Position numbers and translations under genes: made by a program
The notes under the pieces: generated by a model
What the model saw: only the letters and a program-made list of their open reading frames with translations
The model's database searches: none
What the model was told of the DNA's origin: nothing
Shown here: piece after piece, positions 39,346-48,964 of the stretch
Layout of the letters: every line of letters starts with the position of its first letter
How positions within the stretch are numbered: the stretch's first letter is position 1
Source of the DNA: SIG672 sp045657105
GTDB lineage: Bacteria > Bacillota > Clostridia > Oscillospirales > CAG-272
Length of the DNA stretch: 64,000 nucleotides
Assembly (NCBI GenBank): GCA_045657105.1
Contig: JAZOSN010000021.1
Location: 34,118 to 98,117, forward strand
Direction of reading: 5' to 3'

Positions 39346-42300
39346 TTACGCTACTCTTCTCTTTCTCGTGAAGAATACTGCTCCGCCGATGATAGCGAGA
39401 AGTGCGAGTCCTGCTCCTGCAAGGAAGGTGTTATCTCCCGTGGGAGGTGCCTCGTTGTAGTTGTAAACGTTCGTGAATTCGAGCGTCGTGCCGCTTACCG
39501 GCTGTCCTTCGGAGTTTGTAATTGTGGGTACGATCACAACCTCGTTGTTTGCATCAAGCTCTACCGTAACGGTGATCGTGTATTTCTCGGTACTGTAAAC
39601 GACGTTTTCTCTGCCGTCGTCGAGCTCCTCGATAGTCACGGTCGCGCTTGCTCCGATAAGAGAAATATCAGCGTCCGAGCTAAACGTTACTCTGCCGCTT
39701 GCATCGGTCGTGAGTCGTCCGATCTCCGCGCCCGTGCTCGCTTCTCTCATAATGAATACAAATCCTTCGGGAGAGAGGGTGAAGCCGTAGGTACTATCGA
39801 TCTTCTTGACTATCGTAAAGTCGAGAGTTGCGTTGCCCGAGATAATAAACTTGTTTTCGAACTCTGCCGTATAGCTGTCGTTTGCCGTTGCCGCGTAGCT
39901 TTGAGTAGCATTATCGTAAATGCTAAGCTTTGCGCTTATCGTGCCGTCGCGGTTGTCAACTACCTCTACCTTGAACTTGTACTCGGTAGTATCGTACTCG
40001 TAGAGATTATCGCTTGGAATTATCTCTTTAAGGATATAATAGTAGGTATTTCCGACATGCTCGTCTGCATTGTAGGTGAGAGTGATCGTTGCCTCTCCGT
40101 TTGCATTTACCGTATACTTGCCGATCTCCATACCGTTTTCATCGGTAAGAATGAACTCAAAGCCCTCGGGAGAAAGGTTACCCGTAACTCCTGCGGGAGC
40201 GTCCTTTATAGACACACTCTTGTCAATCGTGATCGTTACGCTATCGCTTCCCGCGGCAGGAATATCCTCGTCGTAGACGTTGACAAATTCGAGATCACCG
40301 TTAACGCTTGTGCTGCCGCTATTTACCGTGACTTCAAGAGAGAGCTCGTTATTTGCCGTGAGCGTAACGCTCGCCGTTATAGTATATACGGTGTCACTGT
40401 AATCCATATTAGCTATCGCCGTGTCGCGCTCTTCGAGGGTGTAAACGTAGGTCTTGCCGATGTCGGTAACGTCGTATTCGAGCGTGAAGGAAGCTTTTCC
40501 TTCGTTGTCCGAAACAAAGGAGTCAACAAGACTGCTTGCATCGTCCCTGAGATCGAATACAAATCCGTTCAGAGCGTGCGTTTTCGTTCCGAGGTTCTGC
40601 ATTATCTTCTGAATATTCAGAGTCTTTGATACACTTCCCGTTATAACGTACTCATTCACAAATCCCACGCTTGCGGTGTTTCCTGCCGAAGCCGCAACGT
40701 AATCCGCAACGCTCTCGTCGTATATATTCAGAACTGCGCTTACAGTTCCGTCGAGATTGTCAACGACGTCTATTCTTATCTTATATTCGGTGGTGTCGTA
40801 ATTATAAGTAGTGTCGTTTGCCGGAGCGATCTCTTTTACCGTGTAGTAGAAGCTTACCTTCTTAGCTCCGTTAAGCGAGCTTGCCGAGAACATAAGCTTG
40901 ATCTGAGCATTTCCGCTCGCGTCGGTCACGAAGGGATCTGCCGCGAGATCTCCGTTTTCATCGTAAAGACCGAAATTAAAGCCCGAAAGAGTGAAGTTTC
41001 CGGTCACGCCTGCGGGGGCGTCCTTGATAGAAACAGTCTTGTTGATATTTACGAATACCTCGTCATCACCTGCGGGTGCATAGACGTTGACAACGTCGCT
41101 CGCCTCAATATTATAAACGCCGTTATCAAGCGTTACAGACGTGAGAGAGGTTTCCTGAACGTCGGATATTACAAGCTCTCCGCTAAGATTATCCGTTACA
41201 ACTACGTTAAAGTAGCGTCCGACGAGATCGTAGGTCATACCGCCGATAGGAGCTGTTCCTGCAATCTCTATCACTCTGAAATGGTATTCTCCGATGTGGT
41301 CGAAATCATATGCCTTGATTATCGAAGTGAAATCAAGCTCTGTATCGCCCTTCGTCGCTTTAAGCTCTCCGACGACCTCGTAGCTTGCATCGTGCGGATT
41401 ATATCTTTGAAGCTGGAAAGTAAACGCGTCGGTATCGAGCCAATCTCTGCCCTCGAGAACCTTGCTTACGTTAAGAGTTACGTTAACGGGGTTTACCGCC
41501 GTAGCATCGTAATCGTTTACAATGCCTACGGTGAGGTTGCTATCGGCCACAATGGTCTTTGCCGCATCGCCGGTAAGATTTCCGTTTGTATAGCTTATAA
41601 CGGGTGTGTTAAATCCGGGATAGCTGTTTCCGAGATCCTCGGTGACGTTTACTGTGGTTCCGACTCTGACAGAAAGCGCGATATGCTCACCGTGAGCTAT
41701 ATCGTAGGTAATAACACCGCTCGCGTCTGCCGTCGTTGTAATGGTCGCGCTCTGCTTTGTGCTGTTGATCTCAACGCTCTCGCCCGCATATGCAACCCCG
41801 AGATCAATTTCTATCGGGAAGGTCTTGCTCGAGTCTACCACGTAATTCTCACCGAAATCGTGAGTTACGGTCTTGGTTATGATAAGGTAGCTTTCCTGCG
41901 GAGTTCCTGTGCCGAGAGTGTTGGTAAACTCAACCTTGGTGACCTTCTGATTTTCGACCGCTACGCTTGCAACGCTCGCAACGTTCTCGCCACTGACCTG
42001 ACTGCCGTTTACCGAAATGTTCTTTACGTGGTAGTTATCACTTGCGGTGTAGCTCTCGGTAACGGTGTAGCTGCCTTCGTCAATATTAGTAAGATAAACC
42101 GATTCGCCTGCGCGGACGTAAACGCCTGTCGTTCCGTTTCTGTCAAAGGAATAGGAGCTGTAATTGATGGTTCCGTTCGCGCTTTCTCTTACAAAGCGTA
42201 CGAGCTTACCGGGTGTGCCGCCGCTGATTATGAAGTAGTACATATAGTCAAGGTCGGTGATCGAGCTGTCAACCGTCTTGGAGAGCTTGAGCGCGGTTTC

Positions 42301-44946
42301 GGGAGTAACGGTAAGCTTACCGTTATTTCCGAGAATGGTGTCTATATGGTAGGTACTGTCGTGAGCTACGTTTTCGTGAATGAACTGATAATACGAATGC
42401 TCAACATCGTTCACGCTCGACGAGTTTGCCTTCTTTATTTCGGTCGAGTCGAGGTTGTGATGTATCGTTCCTGCGGGAACGTACCAGTTGCCTGACTCTT
42501 CACCGCTTGTATAGCGCGATGCAGAAACGAGAGTATCGTGGTTTATTACCGCATAGTCGGTATAAAGCTCCCACTTATCGCTTGCATTCTTCTTGAAATG
42601 AGTATACGCTCTGTAAAGACTACCCGAAAAATCCTTCGGTGCGGTAGAGGCGCCGTACGGAATGTAAGATGTACCCGAAAGAGTATATATAGCAGTGTTG
42701 ACGTTATAGTAATATCTTTCGTTTTCAAGCGAAGGCTGGAAATTTGCAAAGGTGTTATCTCCCGGCTCGCCGATATGCGACTCATCGCCTCTCGCCTCGG
42801 CGTCCTCGGAATCCTTTATAACCTGAGCGTCATACGCATTGGTGTAGAAGGTATAGGTGCCGTCCGCATTTTTGTTGTTTGTGCCAACCTTGTCGGAAAT
42901 ATTCAGAGCGTTTATATCCGAACGCAGACCTACCTCGTAGAGAAGTCTGATAGGCTCTGCCGAGTCGATCTCTACCTGTATATCGGTAGCGTCTTCAAGG
43001 CTTTCGCCTTCAAGAGTTACGTTATACGAAACTACGGGAATGAGCGAGGAAGGAATACTGAATACGACCGTCTGATCACTGCTATCTATTTCTGTGTGGA
43101 TCTGTATAGTGATATAAAGCATATCACTTTCGCGGTAGCCGTCCTTGACCGCGCCGAGCATTCCGTAGCACTTGTTGGTATATACCGCACCTTCGGGAAC
43201 CATATCGTCTGTATGCTCGGGATCCCAGAAGCCGATATATCTGCCGTCTTTATCTGCATACCAACCGATGTAGTTATTGAATGCGCCTGTTGCGGAGTCG
43301 TAAGAAATCTGTCCGTGAGTATACGCGAGGTTGATAAGTGATCTTGCCTCTGCGAGTTGCTCCGCGTACGTCGGGTAGTTCGGGTGAGAGCTGAGTCCCA
43401 TACGCTGAATTACCGCCCATACGAAATCGTTACCGAGATCGGTAGCGTTGTCGGGAGTTCCGAGCGATCCGGTTCCGCTCATCGCGATCTCTGCAAAATG
43501 CGATCCCGAGAAGAGTGTGTTTCCGAGAAGTATTCCCTTTACGTCCTTGACCTCCATATAGCTTCCAAGCTTATCGGTGAAGGTGATAAAGCCGTCGAAG
43601 TCGGTGGTCGTGCTTACGTTTGTAGGAGAATAGAGCGACTGAATGATTATCTGATTTACTATCTTTTCAAAGGTGTTATAAAGATCCGCTTTGCTTTCCG
43701 CCTCAAAGGAGTCGGTGACGTAGTACATATCATCAACAGAGGTTATGTACTGCGACGGTCTGACTGCTCTGTTTGAAATGTTCAGATATTCGTCATCGTC
43801 GAGGTTTGCAAAGCTATTCCAGAGATTCCTTTCGCTTCTCGAAGCAAGCTCGGGATTGAGAATAGAGGACATTCCGCCGAGTCCGAGAGTATAGAACAGA
43901 ACCTCGGAATCGTTGTAATGCTCAGAAATTCTCGCCTTTGCCTGAGCTGCGGTAAGCTGAGTCAGGAAACGCGTGTTATTTGTCGAGTCTGATCCGTTTC
44001 CTATGTTGTGACTTGAGGGAACGTTTGTGTAAGAGGTGTTTGCATAGGTAGCATCTCCGTCCGACATAAGAACTATTACCGGCTTGCGCTCGGTTCCGCT
44101 CTGGAAGTCGTTTCCGCTGATCACGGTGTCGTTTTTATCGACTTTAAGGAACATATCCATAGCAGTATCAATACCCGACTGTGTATACGTTCCGCCGACA
44201 ACCTCCACCGTTTTAACATTAACCTCGGTAGTGGTTCCGTAATAATAGACGTCAGAAGCAATAGAAACCTCGTCCCTATCGCTGTTTGTTTCAAGATATA
44301 CACTGATCACCTTGTCGTCCGAGGTGTTGCCCGGAGTTCCGTTGTTGTAGGTTTTCTCATTTTCGGTGTCGTATTTTCCGAGAGGCAGAAGTATTGCAGG
44401 AGAGTCGTCGTTTAAGTTTGACGAATAAAGCACGACTCCGACGCGGTTATGCTTATTAAGACTTTGCAGACTCGTTATAGCCGCGTTTGCCGCCGTAACC
44501 ATATCCGCTACCGCATCGTTATACGCAGAGCCGCTGCCCGGTCCCATAGATCCCGAAACGTCAAGCACGAGGATCGTATCGGTCGGAACGTGAGAGTATC
44601 CGACGATCGACTTGTTCGCCGCTATCGTCGAAAGCGCAACGAGGAAATTGTTTTCCCCTGCCGATACAGACACAGAGTTTCCGTCTGTACCCACAAGAGC
44701 GCCGAGAAGCGAAGCGTCTGTAAATACAGACTTATCGGTCCATACTCCGCCTGCATTGACGGTATCAAAATAGTCCGCGCCGAAAAAGCTTTTCCAGCCG
44801 TTCAGTGTGGCGGCGTCGCTTTCGAGCTTATAGGGAGATCCCTGTACAGCTCTCGTATTTGCAAAGACGGTCGGCATTATAGCAAGCATCATTGAAACAA
44901 CGAGAACGACCGAAATAAAACGCTTAAAAAATCTTCTTGTTTTCAT
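39346..44946 (-). CDS. Giant vWA/isopeptide-domain surface adhesin with sortase signal
   Basis: 1866 residues from the ATG at 44946 (AAAGGG upstream); the open frame continues to 45138. Signal peptide: MKTRRFFKRFISVV... ending FA near residue 30. A vWA domain follows (MIDAS DVSGS, residues 129-133, to about 440). From about residue 900 come six to seven Cna-B/SpaA/FctA-type beta-sandwich domains of about 110-130 residues, each with a KTV or K-V-L strand that could supply isopeptide Lys. Two share the phrase SIKDAPAGVTGN. The C-terminus has APPTG (1833-1837), a hydrophobic helix and KRRVA, a variant LPXTG signal. It is probably a wall-anchored adhesin or pilin tip. No sortase gene is in the window. 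Confidence 0.92.
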   Translation of the reverse strand: MKTRRFFKRFISVVLVVSMMLAIMPTVFANTRAVQGSPYKLESDAATLNGWKSFFGADYFDTVNAGGVWTDKSVFTDASLLGALVGTDGNSVSVSAGENNFLVALSTIAANKSIVGYSHVPTDTILVLDVSGSMGPGSGSAYNDAVADMVTAANAAITSLQSLNKHNRVGVVLYSSNLNDDSPAILLPLGKYDTENEKTYNNGTPGNTSDDKVISVYLETNSDRDEVSIASDVYYYGTTTEVNVKTVEVVGGTYTQSGIDTAMDMFLKVDKNDTVISGNDFQSGTERKPVIVLMSDGDATYANTSYTNVPSSHNIGNGSDSTNNTRFLTQLTAAQAKARISEHYNDSEVLFYTLGLGGMSSILNPELASRSERNLWNSFANLDDDEYLNISNRAVRPSQYITSVDDMYYVTDSFEAESKADLYNTFEKIVNQIIIQSLYSPTNVSTTTDFDGFITFTDKLGSYMEVKDVKGILLGNTLFSGSHFAEIAMSGTGSLGTPDNATDLGNDFVWAVIQRMGLSSHPNYPTYAEQLAEARSLINLAYTHGQISYDSATGAFNNYIGWYADKDGRYIGFWDPEHTDDMVPEGAVYTNKCYGMLGAVKDGYRESDMLYITIQIHTEIDSSDQTVVFSIPSSLIPVVSYNVTLEGESLEDATDIQVEIDSAEPIRLLYEVGLRSDINALNISDKVGTNNKNADGTYTFYTNAYDAQVIKDSEDAEARGDESHIGEPGDNTFANFQPSLENERYYYNVNTAIYTLSGTSYIPYGASTAPKDFSGSLYRAYTHFKKNASDKWELYTDYAVINHDTLVSASRYTSGEESGNWYVPAGTIHHNLDSTEIKKANSSSVNDVEHSYYQFIHENVAHDSTYHIDTILGNNGKLTVTPETALKLSKTVDSSITDLDYMYYFIISGGTPGKLVRFVRESANGTINYSSYSFDRNGTTGVYVRAGESVYLTNIDEGSYTVTESYTASDNYHVKNISVNGSQVSGENVASVASVAVENQKVTKVEFTNTLGTGTPQESYLIITKTVTHDFGENYVVDSSKTFPIEIDLGVAYAGESVEINSTKQSATITTTADASGVITYDIAHGEHIALSVRVGTTVNVTEDLGNSYPGFNTPVISYTNGNLTGDAAKTIVADSNLTVGIVNDYDATAVNPVNVTLNVSKVLEGRDWLDTDAFTFQLQRYNPHDASYEVVGELKATKGDTELDFTSIIKAYDFDHIGEYHFRVIEIAGTAPIGGMTYDLVGRYFNVVVTDNLSGELVISDVQETSLTSVTLDNGVYNIEASDVVNVYAPAGDDEVFVNINKTVSIKDAPAGVTGNFTLSGFNFGLYDENGDLAADPFVTDASGNAQIKLMFSASSLNGAKKVSFYYTVKEIAPANDTTYNYDTTEYKIRIDVVDNLDGTVSAVLNIYDESVADYVAASAGNTASVGFVNEYVITGSVSKTLNIQKIMQNLGTKTHALNGFVFDLRDDASSLVDSFVSDNEGKASFTLEYDVTDIGKTYVYTLEERDTAIANMDYSDTVYTITASVTLTANNELSLEVTVNSGSTSVNGDLEFVNVYDEDIPAAGSDSVTITIDKSVSIKDAPAGVTGNLSPEGFEFILTDENGMEIGKYTVNANGEATITLTYNADEHVGNTYYYILKEIIPSDNLYEYDTTEYKFKVEVVDNRDGTISAKLSIYDNATQSYAATANDSYTAEFENKFIISGNATLDFTIVKKIDSTYGFTLSPEGFVFIMREASTGAEIGRLTTDASGRVTFSSDADISLIGASATVTIEELDDGRENVVYSTEKYTITVTVELDANNEVVIVPTITNSEGQPVSGTTLEFTNVYNYNEAPPTGDNTFLAGAGLALLAIIGGAVFFTRKRRVA

Positions 44947-45034
44947 AGTACTTTTCCCTTTCTTAGTACTTTTGAGATTTAAGTTGCCTTGGCATCTGTC
45001 TTCGTTAAATCTCGAATATAGAACTGATCGCTCG

Positions 45035-45052
45035 CCGACAGAGCTCTGTCGG
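45035..45052 (-). repeat. 18-bp perfect palindrome in the adhesin leader
   Basis: CCGACAGAGCTCTGTCGG lies about 90 bp upstream of the adhesin start. It may form an mRNA hairpin or bind a dimeric regulator. The remaining leader (44947-45180) shows no known riboswitch. Confidence 0.5.
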
Positions 45053-45189
45053 ATCTGTGATTTATCGTCGGTTTTCGCGGATTCAAAAACTGTACAACTT
45101 ATTGTTAAAACTATATCATAAAAACGCATTATATTCAAGTATTTTTTGAAAATTCGTTAAAATTTTGTCGCACTTTTTGCTGTTTGTTG

Positions 45190-45218
45190 TTGACAATTAC
45201 CTGAGTGGGTGCTATAAT
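45190..45218 (+). promoter_or_regulatory. Consensus promoter of the acetyl esterase gene
   Basis: TTGACA (45190-45195) and TATAAT (45213-45218) with a 17-bp spacer, both perfect, 36 bp before the start codon. Confidence 0.8.
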
Positions 45219-45253
45219 TGCCGTAAAGATGTGTATATATGGAGGAATGTATT

Positions 45254-46213
45254 ATGCCGCTTATTGATATGCCACTTGAAAAACTGCGAGCTTATCAGGG
45301 AATAAATCCAAGACCTGCCGATTTTGACGAGTTCTGGGAGAGCTCGCTTAACGAGATGAGATCGATCGATCCGAAGGCAGAATTCACGCCTTACGAGTTC
45401 GCCTCAAAGATCGCAGACTGCTTTGAGCTTCGCTTCAAATCGACCAAAAACGCCACGATCTACGCGAAATTTGCGCGTCCGAAGAATTTTGAAGGCAAGC
45501 TCCCCGCGGTTCTTAATTTCCACGGACTTTCGGGCTCGGGAATGTCGTGGGCGGCCCTCACGCAGTACGTTTCGCAGGGATTTTGCATAGCAACGCTTGA
45601 CTGCCGCGGACAGGGCGGACTTTCCGAGGACGTCGGAGGCGTTCCCGGAACGACTCATTCGACTCCCTTTATGAGAGGTATGGACGGCGCGCCCGAGGAC
45701 CTTCTCTGCCGCGATCTCTTCCTTGATACCGCGATGCTCGCGAGAATAATAATGGATCTCGACTACGTTGACGAGAGCCGTATCGGAGTTTTCGGCGGCT
45801 CGCAGGGAGGCGCACTTTCTATCGTCTGCGCCGCACTCGTCCCCGAGATAAAGCTCTGTGCTCCGACCTATCCTTATCTTTCGGACTACAAGCGCGTATG
45901 GAATATGGACCTCGACAGAGGCGCGTACGAGGGACTTCGCTACTATTTCAGAAATTTCGATCCTACTCACGCCAGAGAAAACGAGATATTCGAAAAGCTC
46001 GGATACATAGATATTCAGTACCTCGCACCGAAAGTAAAAGCAAAGGTGCTTATGCAGACAGGACTTATGGATAACACCTGTCCGCCCTCGACTCAGTTCG
46101 CCGCGTATAACAAGATAACATCTGAAAAAGATGTCATTATATACCCCGACTACGGTCACGAAAACATCAAGGGCGCGGACGACCGCACCTTCGAATTTCT
46201 CTCACAGCTTTAA
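45254..46213 (+). CDS. Acetyl-xylan-esterase/cephalosporin-C-deacetylase family hydrolase
   Basis: 319 residues, normal for carbohydrate esterase family 7. I chose the ATG at 45254; the ATG at 45239 overlaps the GGAGG site. The alpha/beta-hydrolase motifs are VLNFHGLSGSG near residue 86 and the nucleophile elbow FGGSQGGAL near residue 180. TGLMDNTCPPS near residue 271 supplies the Asp and YPDYGHE near residue 298 supplies the His. It deacetylates sugars such as xylo-oligosaccharides. There is no signal peptide, so it acts inside the cell. It is monocistronic between a consensus promoter and a terminator. Confidence 0.92.
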   Translation: MPLIDMPLEKLRAYQGINPRPADFDEFWESSLNEMRSIDPKAEFTPYEFASKIADCFELRFKSTKNATIYAKFARPKNFEGKLPAVLNFHGLSGSGMSWAALTQYVSQGFCIATLDCRGQGGLSEDVGGVPGTTHSTPFMRGMDGAPEDLLCRDLFLDTAMLARIIMDLDYVDESRIGVFGGSQGGALSIVCAALVPEIKLCAPTYPYLSDYKRVWNMDLDRGAYEGLRYYFRNFDPTHARENEIFEKLGYIDIQYLAPKVKAKVLMQTGLMDNTCPPSTQFAAYNKITSEKDVIIYPDYGHENIKGADDRTFEFLSQL

Positions 46214-46222
46214 AAAAGATAT

Positions 46223-46244
46223 GCCGCAGGTAAATGCCTGCGGC
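46223..46244. terminator. Terminator between convergent esterase and AIM24-type genes
   Basis: GCCGCAGG / CCTGCGGC stem of 8 bp with a 6-nt loop, followed by AGTTTTATTT. Confidence 0.8.
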
Positions 46245-46258
46245 AGTTTTATTTCATC

Positions 46259-46996
46259 TCAGTCGCCAAAGCGGATATTTATTCCGCCGCCGTTATTATT
46301 ATCGCCGCCGTCGCCGCCACCGATATTAAGATAGGGTGAGAGCGCCTGCGCGGTGTTTATGACCGGCATAGACTGAATGTACACCTTGCCGGGACCCGTT
46401 ATCTTCGTATGGAAGAGCCCCTCTCCGCCAAAGAATACGTTTTTAACTCCCTTGACCGTCTGAATATCCATAGTACAGCTCTCACTCATCGCGGCAAGAT
46501 AGCCGGTATCGACGATTATGCTCTCTCCCGCATAAAGCTCGTACTCCTTGCAGTAGCCGTCTATTTCGAGGAAAACAAGACCGTTTCCGCTGATCTTCTG
46601 CATAATAAAGCCTTCTCCGCCGAAAAACCCTCTTCTTATCTTCTTTTGGAAGTAAAGGGATATGTCAAGTCCCTTTTCCATGGCAAGAAATCCGCGCTTC
46701 TGAACTATGATACCGTTTCCTTCGGTAACGCGGTAAGGGATTATCGAGCCGGGAAAACTCGAAGCGAACGCGATCATTCCGCTTTTGCCCTCTGCGGTGT
46801 ACTCGTTCATAAATATCGACTCTCCTGCAAACAGTCTGCCGAAAACCTTCTTTATTCCGCCGCCGGTATTTGTATCCATTTTCATATTCGGACTCATCCA
46901 GCTCATAGCTCCGCTTTCCGAGCAAAGAGTCTGCCCTGCCTCGGGGTAGCAGATAACAACCGGCAGATTTCCGCCTTCGATCTCATAGTTTATCAT
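46259..46996 (-). CDS. AIM24/TIGR00266 family protein
   Basis: 245 residues from the ATG at 46996 (GAAAGGA upstream); the earlier frame start at 47029 is not supported. Family signs: SGAMSWMSPNMKM near residue 32, GGGIKKVFGRLFAGES near 48, FFGGEGFIMQKISGNG near 125 and KNVFFGGEGLFHTKITGPG near 187. It is a beta-sandwich protein of unknown biochemical role, related to mitochondrial AIM24. The C-terminus is a low-complexity Gly/Asn stretch (GGGDGGDNNNGGG). It shares a repeated promoter-like sequence with the next gene upstream. Confidence 0.9.
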   Translation of the reverse strand: MINYEIEGGNLPVVICYPEAGQTLCSESGAMSWMSPNMKMDTNTGGGIKKVFGRLFAGESIFMNEYTAEGKSGMIAFASSFPGSIIPYRVTEGNGIIVQKRGFLAMEKGLDISLYFQKKIRRGFFGGEGFIMQKISGNGLVFLEIDGYCKEYELYAGESIIVDTGYLAAMSESCTMDIQTVKGVKNVFFGGEGLFHTKITGPGKVYIQSMPVINTAQALSPYLNIGGGDGGDNNNGGGINIRFGD

Positions 46997-47044
46997 AATC
47001 TTTTTCCTTTCTCCGTTTAAGTACCGCAAAGCGGTCTTTTTTTA

Positions 47045-47079
47045 TAATATATCACAAATGCTCCGATTGGTCTGCATTT
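47045..47079 (-). promoter_or_regulatory. Repeated 35-bp promoter cassette, copy 1
   Basis: 31 of 35 bases match the copy at 48090-48124. On the minus strand it contains TATATT (47051-47046), 17 bp after a -35-like CAGACC (47074-47069). It sits just upstream of the AIM24-type gene. Confidence 0.55.
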
Positions 47080-47088
47080 CGCCGTCTG

Positions 47089-48033
47089 TTAAAAAAATCG
47101 CATTATCCGATCTGCAAAAAGATGCCCGAGCTTTATCTCGCTCAGAGAATCGTAGTGTGCAAGATCAGGCGTTTCCTCGGGCTCCTGCGAGCAGGAGAGT
47201 CCGTAAGACACCGTATCTATGACCACGTTCATCTCAGACATGTCCGCCACCAGCTTCTTCGAATGATTTACAACATCACAGTGGACCCAATACGCGGGAT
47301 TGTCGGCTATATATGCATCCACGAAGGCTATACCGTCGTCAGAAGCGTATTTTGAAAATTTCTTTCTCAGATCGGCTATAAGACAACTCAAATTATTCTC
47401 GTACTCGGTAGCGGTTTCCACCGCAACCGAATCGGACTCGCCTTGCATCCAACACATACCCTCGATTTTAACGTCATAGTTCTTTGATGCAAGGTGCTTC
47501 ATACTTGCTTCGACGAATTTCACGAAATCTCTGTAAAGAGCTCCGGCTTTTCCCGAGGAAGAGGGGGAAAGCCACTGATCGTAGAGGTTTGAGCCTCCCC
47601 ACGCGTATTTTATGATGAAAAAAGTGTCGTCGGGATACGTTTCGTGCAGTTTTTCCGCCAGACCGAGCTCAGGACCGAAAAAGCCTCCTGCCTCGCCCTG
47701 CAATGCCGCGCATTTGACAAATCCGCAGGACTCGTTCGTACCGGTAGCAAAGTAGTTAATGTAGACGTTATCGTAACCGTTATGATACTGGGAATACTTG
47801 TCTGCGGATACGTTTTTCTTTAAATATTCGTCCCTGCTGCAACCGGAAGCGTTAGACTGTCCGCCCAAAAGAATAACCCGCGCCTGTCTGCCTCCGCCGT
47901 CAGGTAAGCAGTCGTTGACAAAGCGAGTGGCGTTTTCAAAATGTGCGCGCACGCCAAAAAATATGCCAAGCCCCAAAAGCACGGCGCACAAAACAGAAAT
48001 TATAAGTAATGTCACTTTTTTTCGTTTAGTCAT
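47089..48033 (-). CDS. SASA-type SGNH esterase (sialate O-acetylesterase-like), membrane-anchored
   Basis: 314 residues from the ATG at 48033 (GGGGAA upstream); the TTG at 48051 is less likely. One N-terminal membrane helix (residues 6-25) anchors an extracytoplasmic domain. SGNH/CE6 motifs: LLGGQSNASG near residue 55 (nucleophile Ser), KYAWGGSNL near 141 and CWMQGESD near 195. A C-terminal Asp/His pair is likely around DLAHYDSLSEIKLG. It probably removes acetyl groups from glycans outside the cell. It shares a promoter cassette with the AIM24-type gene. Confidence 0.85.
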   Translation of the reverse strand: MTKRKKVTLLIISVLCAVLLGLGIFFGVRAHFENATRFVNDCLPDGGGRQARVILLGGQSNASGCSRDEYLKKNVSADKYSQYHNGYDNVYINYFATGTNESCGFVKCAALQGEAGGFFGPELGLAEKLHETYPDDTFFIIKYAWGGSNLYDQWLSPSSSGKAGALYRDFVKFVEASMKHLASKNYDVKIEGMCWMQGESDSVAVETATEYENNLSCLIADLRKKFSKYASDDGIAFVDAYIADNPAYWVHCDVVNHSKKLVADMSEMNVVIDTVSYGLSCSQEPEETPDLAHYDSLSEIKLGHLFADRIMRFF

Positions 48034-48089
48034 AATTTCCCCGACCTTCAAAGTTTTATTAAAAGTTCAGGCTGACACCTGCACATCTG

Positions 48090-48124
48090 TAATATATCAC
48101 AAACGCCCCGATTTGTCTACATTT
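48090..48124 (-). promoter_or_regulatory. Repeated 35-bp promoter cassette, copy 2
   Basis: On the minus strand, TAGACA (48119-48114) and TATATT (48096-48091) are 17 bp apart. 31 of 35 bases match 47045-47079. It lies upstream of the SASA-type esterase gene. Confidence 0.6.
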
Positions 48125-48176
48125 TAAGGACATTTTTTCGACGTATGGGATTTTTTAATATTTTTGCAAATTTATG

Positions 48177-48205
48177 TTGTAAAAATCAAATTTCTGTGCT
48201 ATAAT
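48177..48205 (+). promoter_or_regulatory. Promoter of the CofE-like ligase gene
   Basis: TTGTAA (48177-48182) and TATAAT (48200-48205) with a 17-bp spacer, 58 bp before the start codon. Confidence 0.7.
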
Positions 48206-48262
48206 CAAGAAAGTAAGGATATTTTACGGTAAAATCCGTATAAATTGAAAGGAAATTACAAA

Positions 48263-48958
48263 ATGGAACTCACAGCTAATAACGGAAAAGAGCTTATCTG
48301 CACGTTCGAAGGCGAAAACTATGCAAGACACGCGGTAAAAACGCATTTCGTCCAGATAGGAGAGGATTATATCGAGATCGTAAAGCAGTACGTATCTCCG
48401 ATATATAAAGAGGGTGATTTCATTTCGATAAGCGAGAGAATAATCGCTCTCTGCCAGAAGAGAATAGTAACTCGCGAGGAGCTCAAAATCGGATTTTGGG
48501 CGAAGCTTCTCTCGAAATTTGCTTCCCACCCCGACACGGGAGTCGGAGTCGGCGAAACAATCAAAATGCAGTACGCGATCAAAAAGTGCGGACTTCTCAA
48601 AGTCCTCTGGGCGGCTTTTGCAAGCGCGGTCACCAAGCTTTTCGGCAAACGCGGAGTTTTCTACGAGATAGTCGGCCCCGAGGTTGCAGGTCTTGACGGA
48701 TTTTACGATCACGTCTGGTCGGAATACCGCGACATCGGTATCGAGATCCCCGAAAATCCCTGCGGCGTATGCAACGAGATAAAGGAAAAGCTCGGAATTC
48801 CCTGTATGATAGTCGATGCAAACGATCTCGGTCAGGAGATCCTCGGCTGCTCTGACGATCTTGCCGACAAAGAGGAGCTTCTCAAAGCACTCATTAAGGA
48901 CAACCCCACAGGTCAGGACAGACAGCAGACTCCGATAATTCTTATAAGAAAGATGTAA
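48263..48958 (+). CDS. F420-0:gamma-glutamyl ligase (CofE)-like protein
   Basis: 231 residues from the ATG at 48263, with GAAAGGA upstream. The fold resembles CofE: VKTHFVQIGEDYIEIVKQYV near residue 27, GDFISISERIIALCQKRI near 51, then PENPCGVCNEIKEKLG and CMIVDANDLG near residues 170-192. CofE adds glutamates to coenzyme F420, but clostridia of this kind do not make F420. The protein therefore probably joins an amino acid to another acceptor. It is monocistronic with its own promoter and terminator. Function is uncertain. Confidence 0.75.
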   Translation: MELTANNGKELICTFEGENYARHAVKTHFVQIGEDYIEIVKQYVSPIYKEGDFISISERIIALCQKRIVTREELKIGFWAKLLSKFASHPDTGVGVGETIKMQYAIKKCGLLKVLWAAFASAVTKLFGKRGVFYEIVGPEVAGLDGFYDHVWSEYRDIGIEIPENPCGVCNEIKEKLGIPCMIVDANDLGQEILGCSDDLADKEELLKALIKDNPTGQDRQQTPIILIRKM

Positions 48959-48964
48959 AAAGTA

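Noticed and set aside
41281..43341. Long plus-strand frames opposite the large adhesin
   Set aside because: They mirror the repetitive coding sequence of the adhesin and are Cys/Arg/Val-rich antisense translations.
44947..45180. c-di-GMP or other riboswitch in the adhesin leader
   Set aside because: The 18-bp palindrome is clear, but the conserved aptamer sequences are missing.
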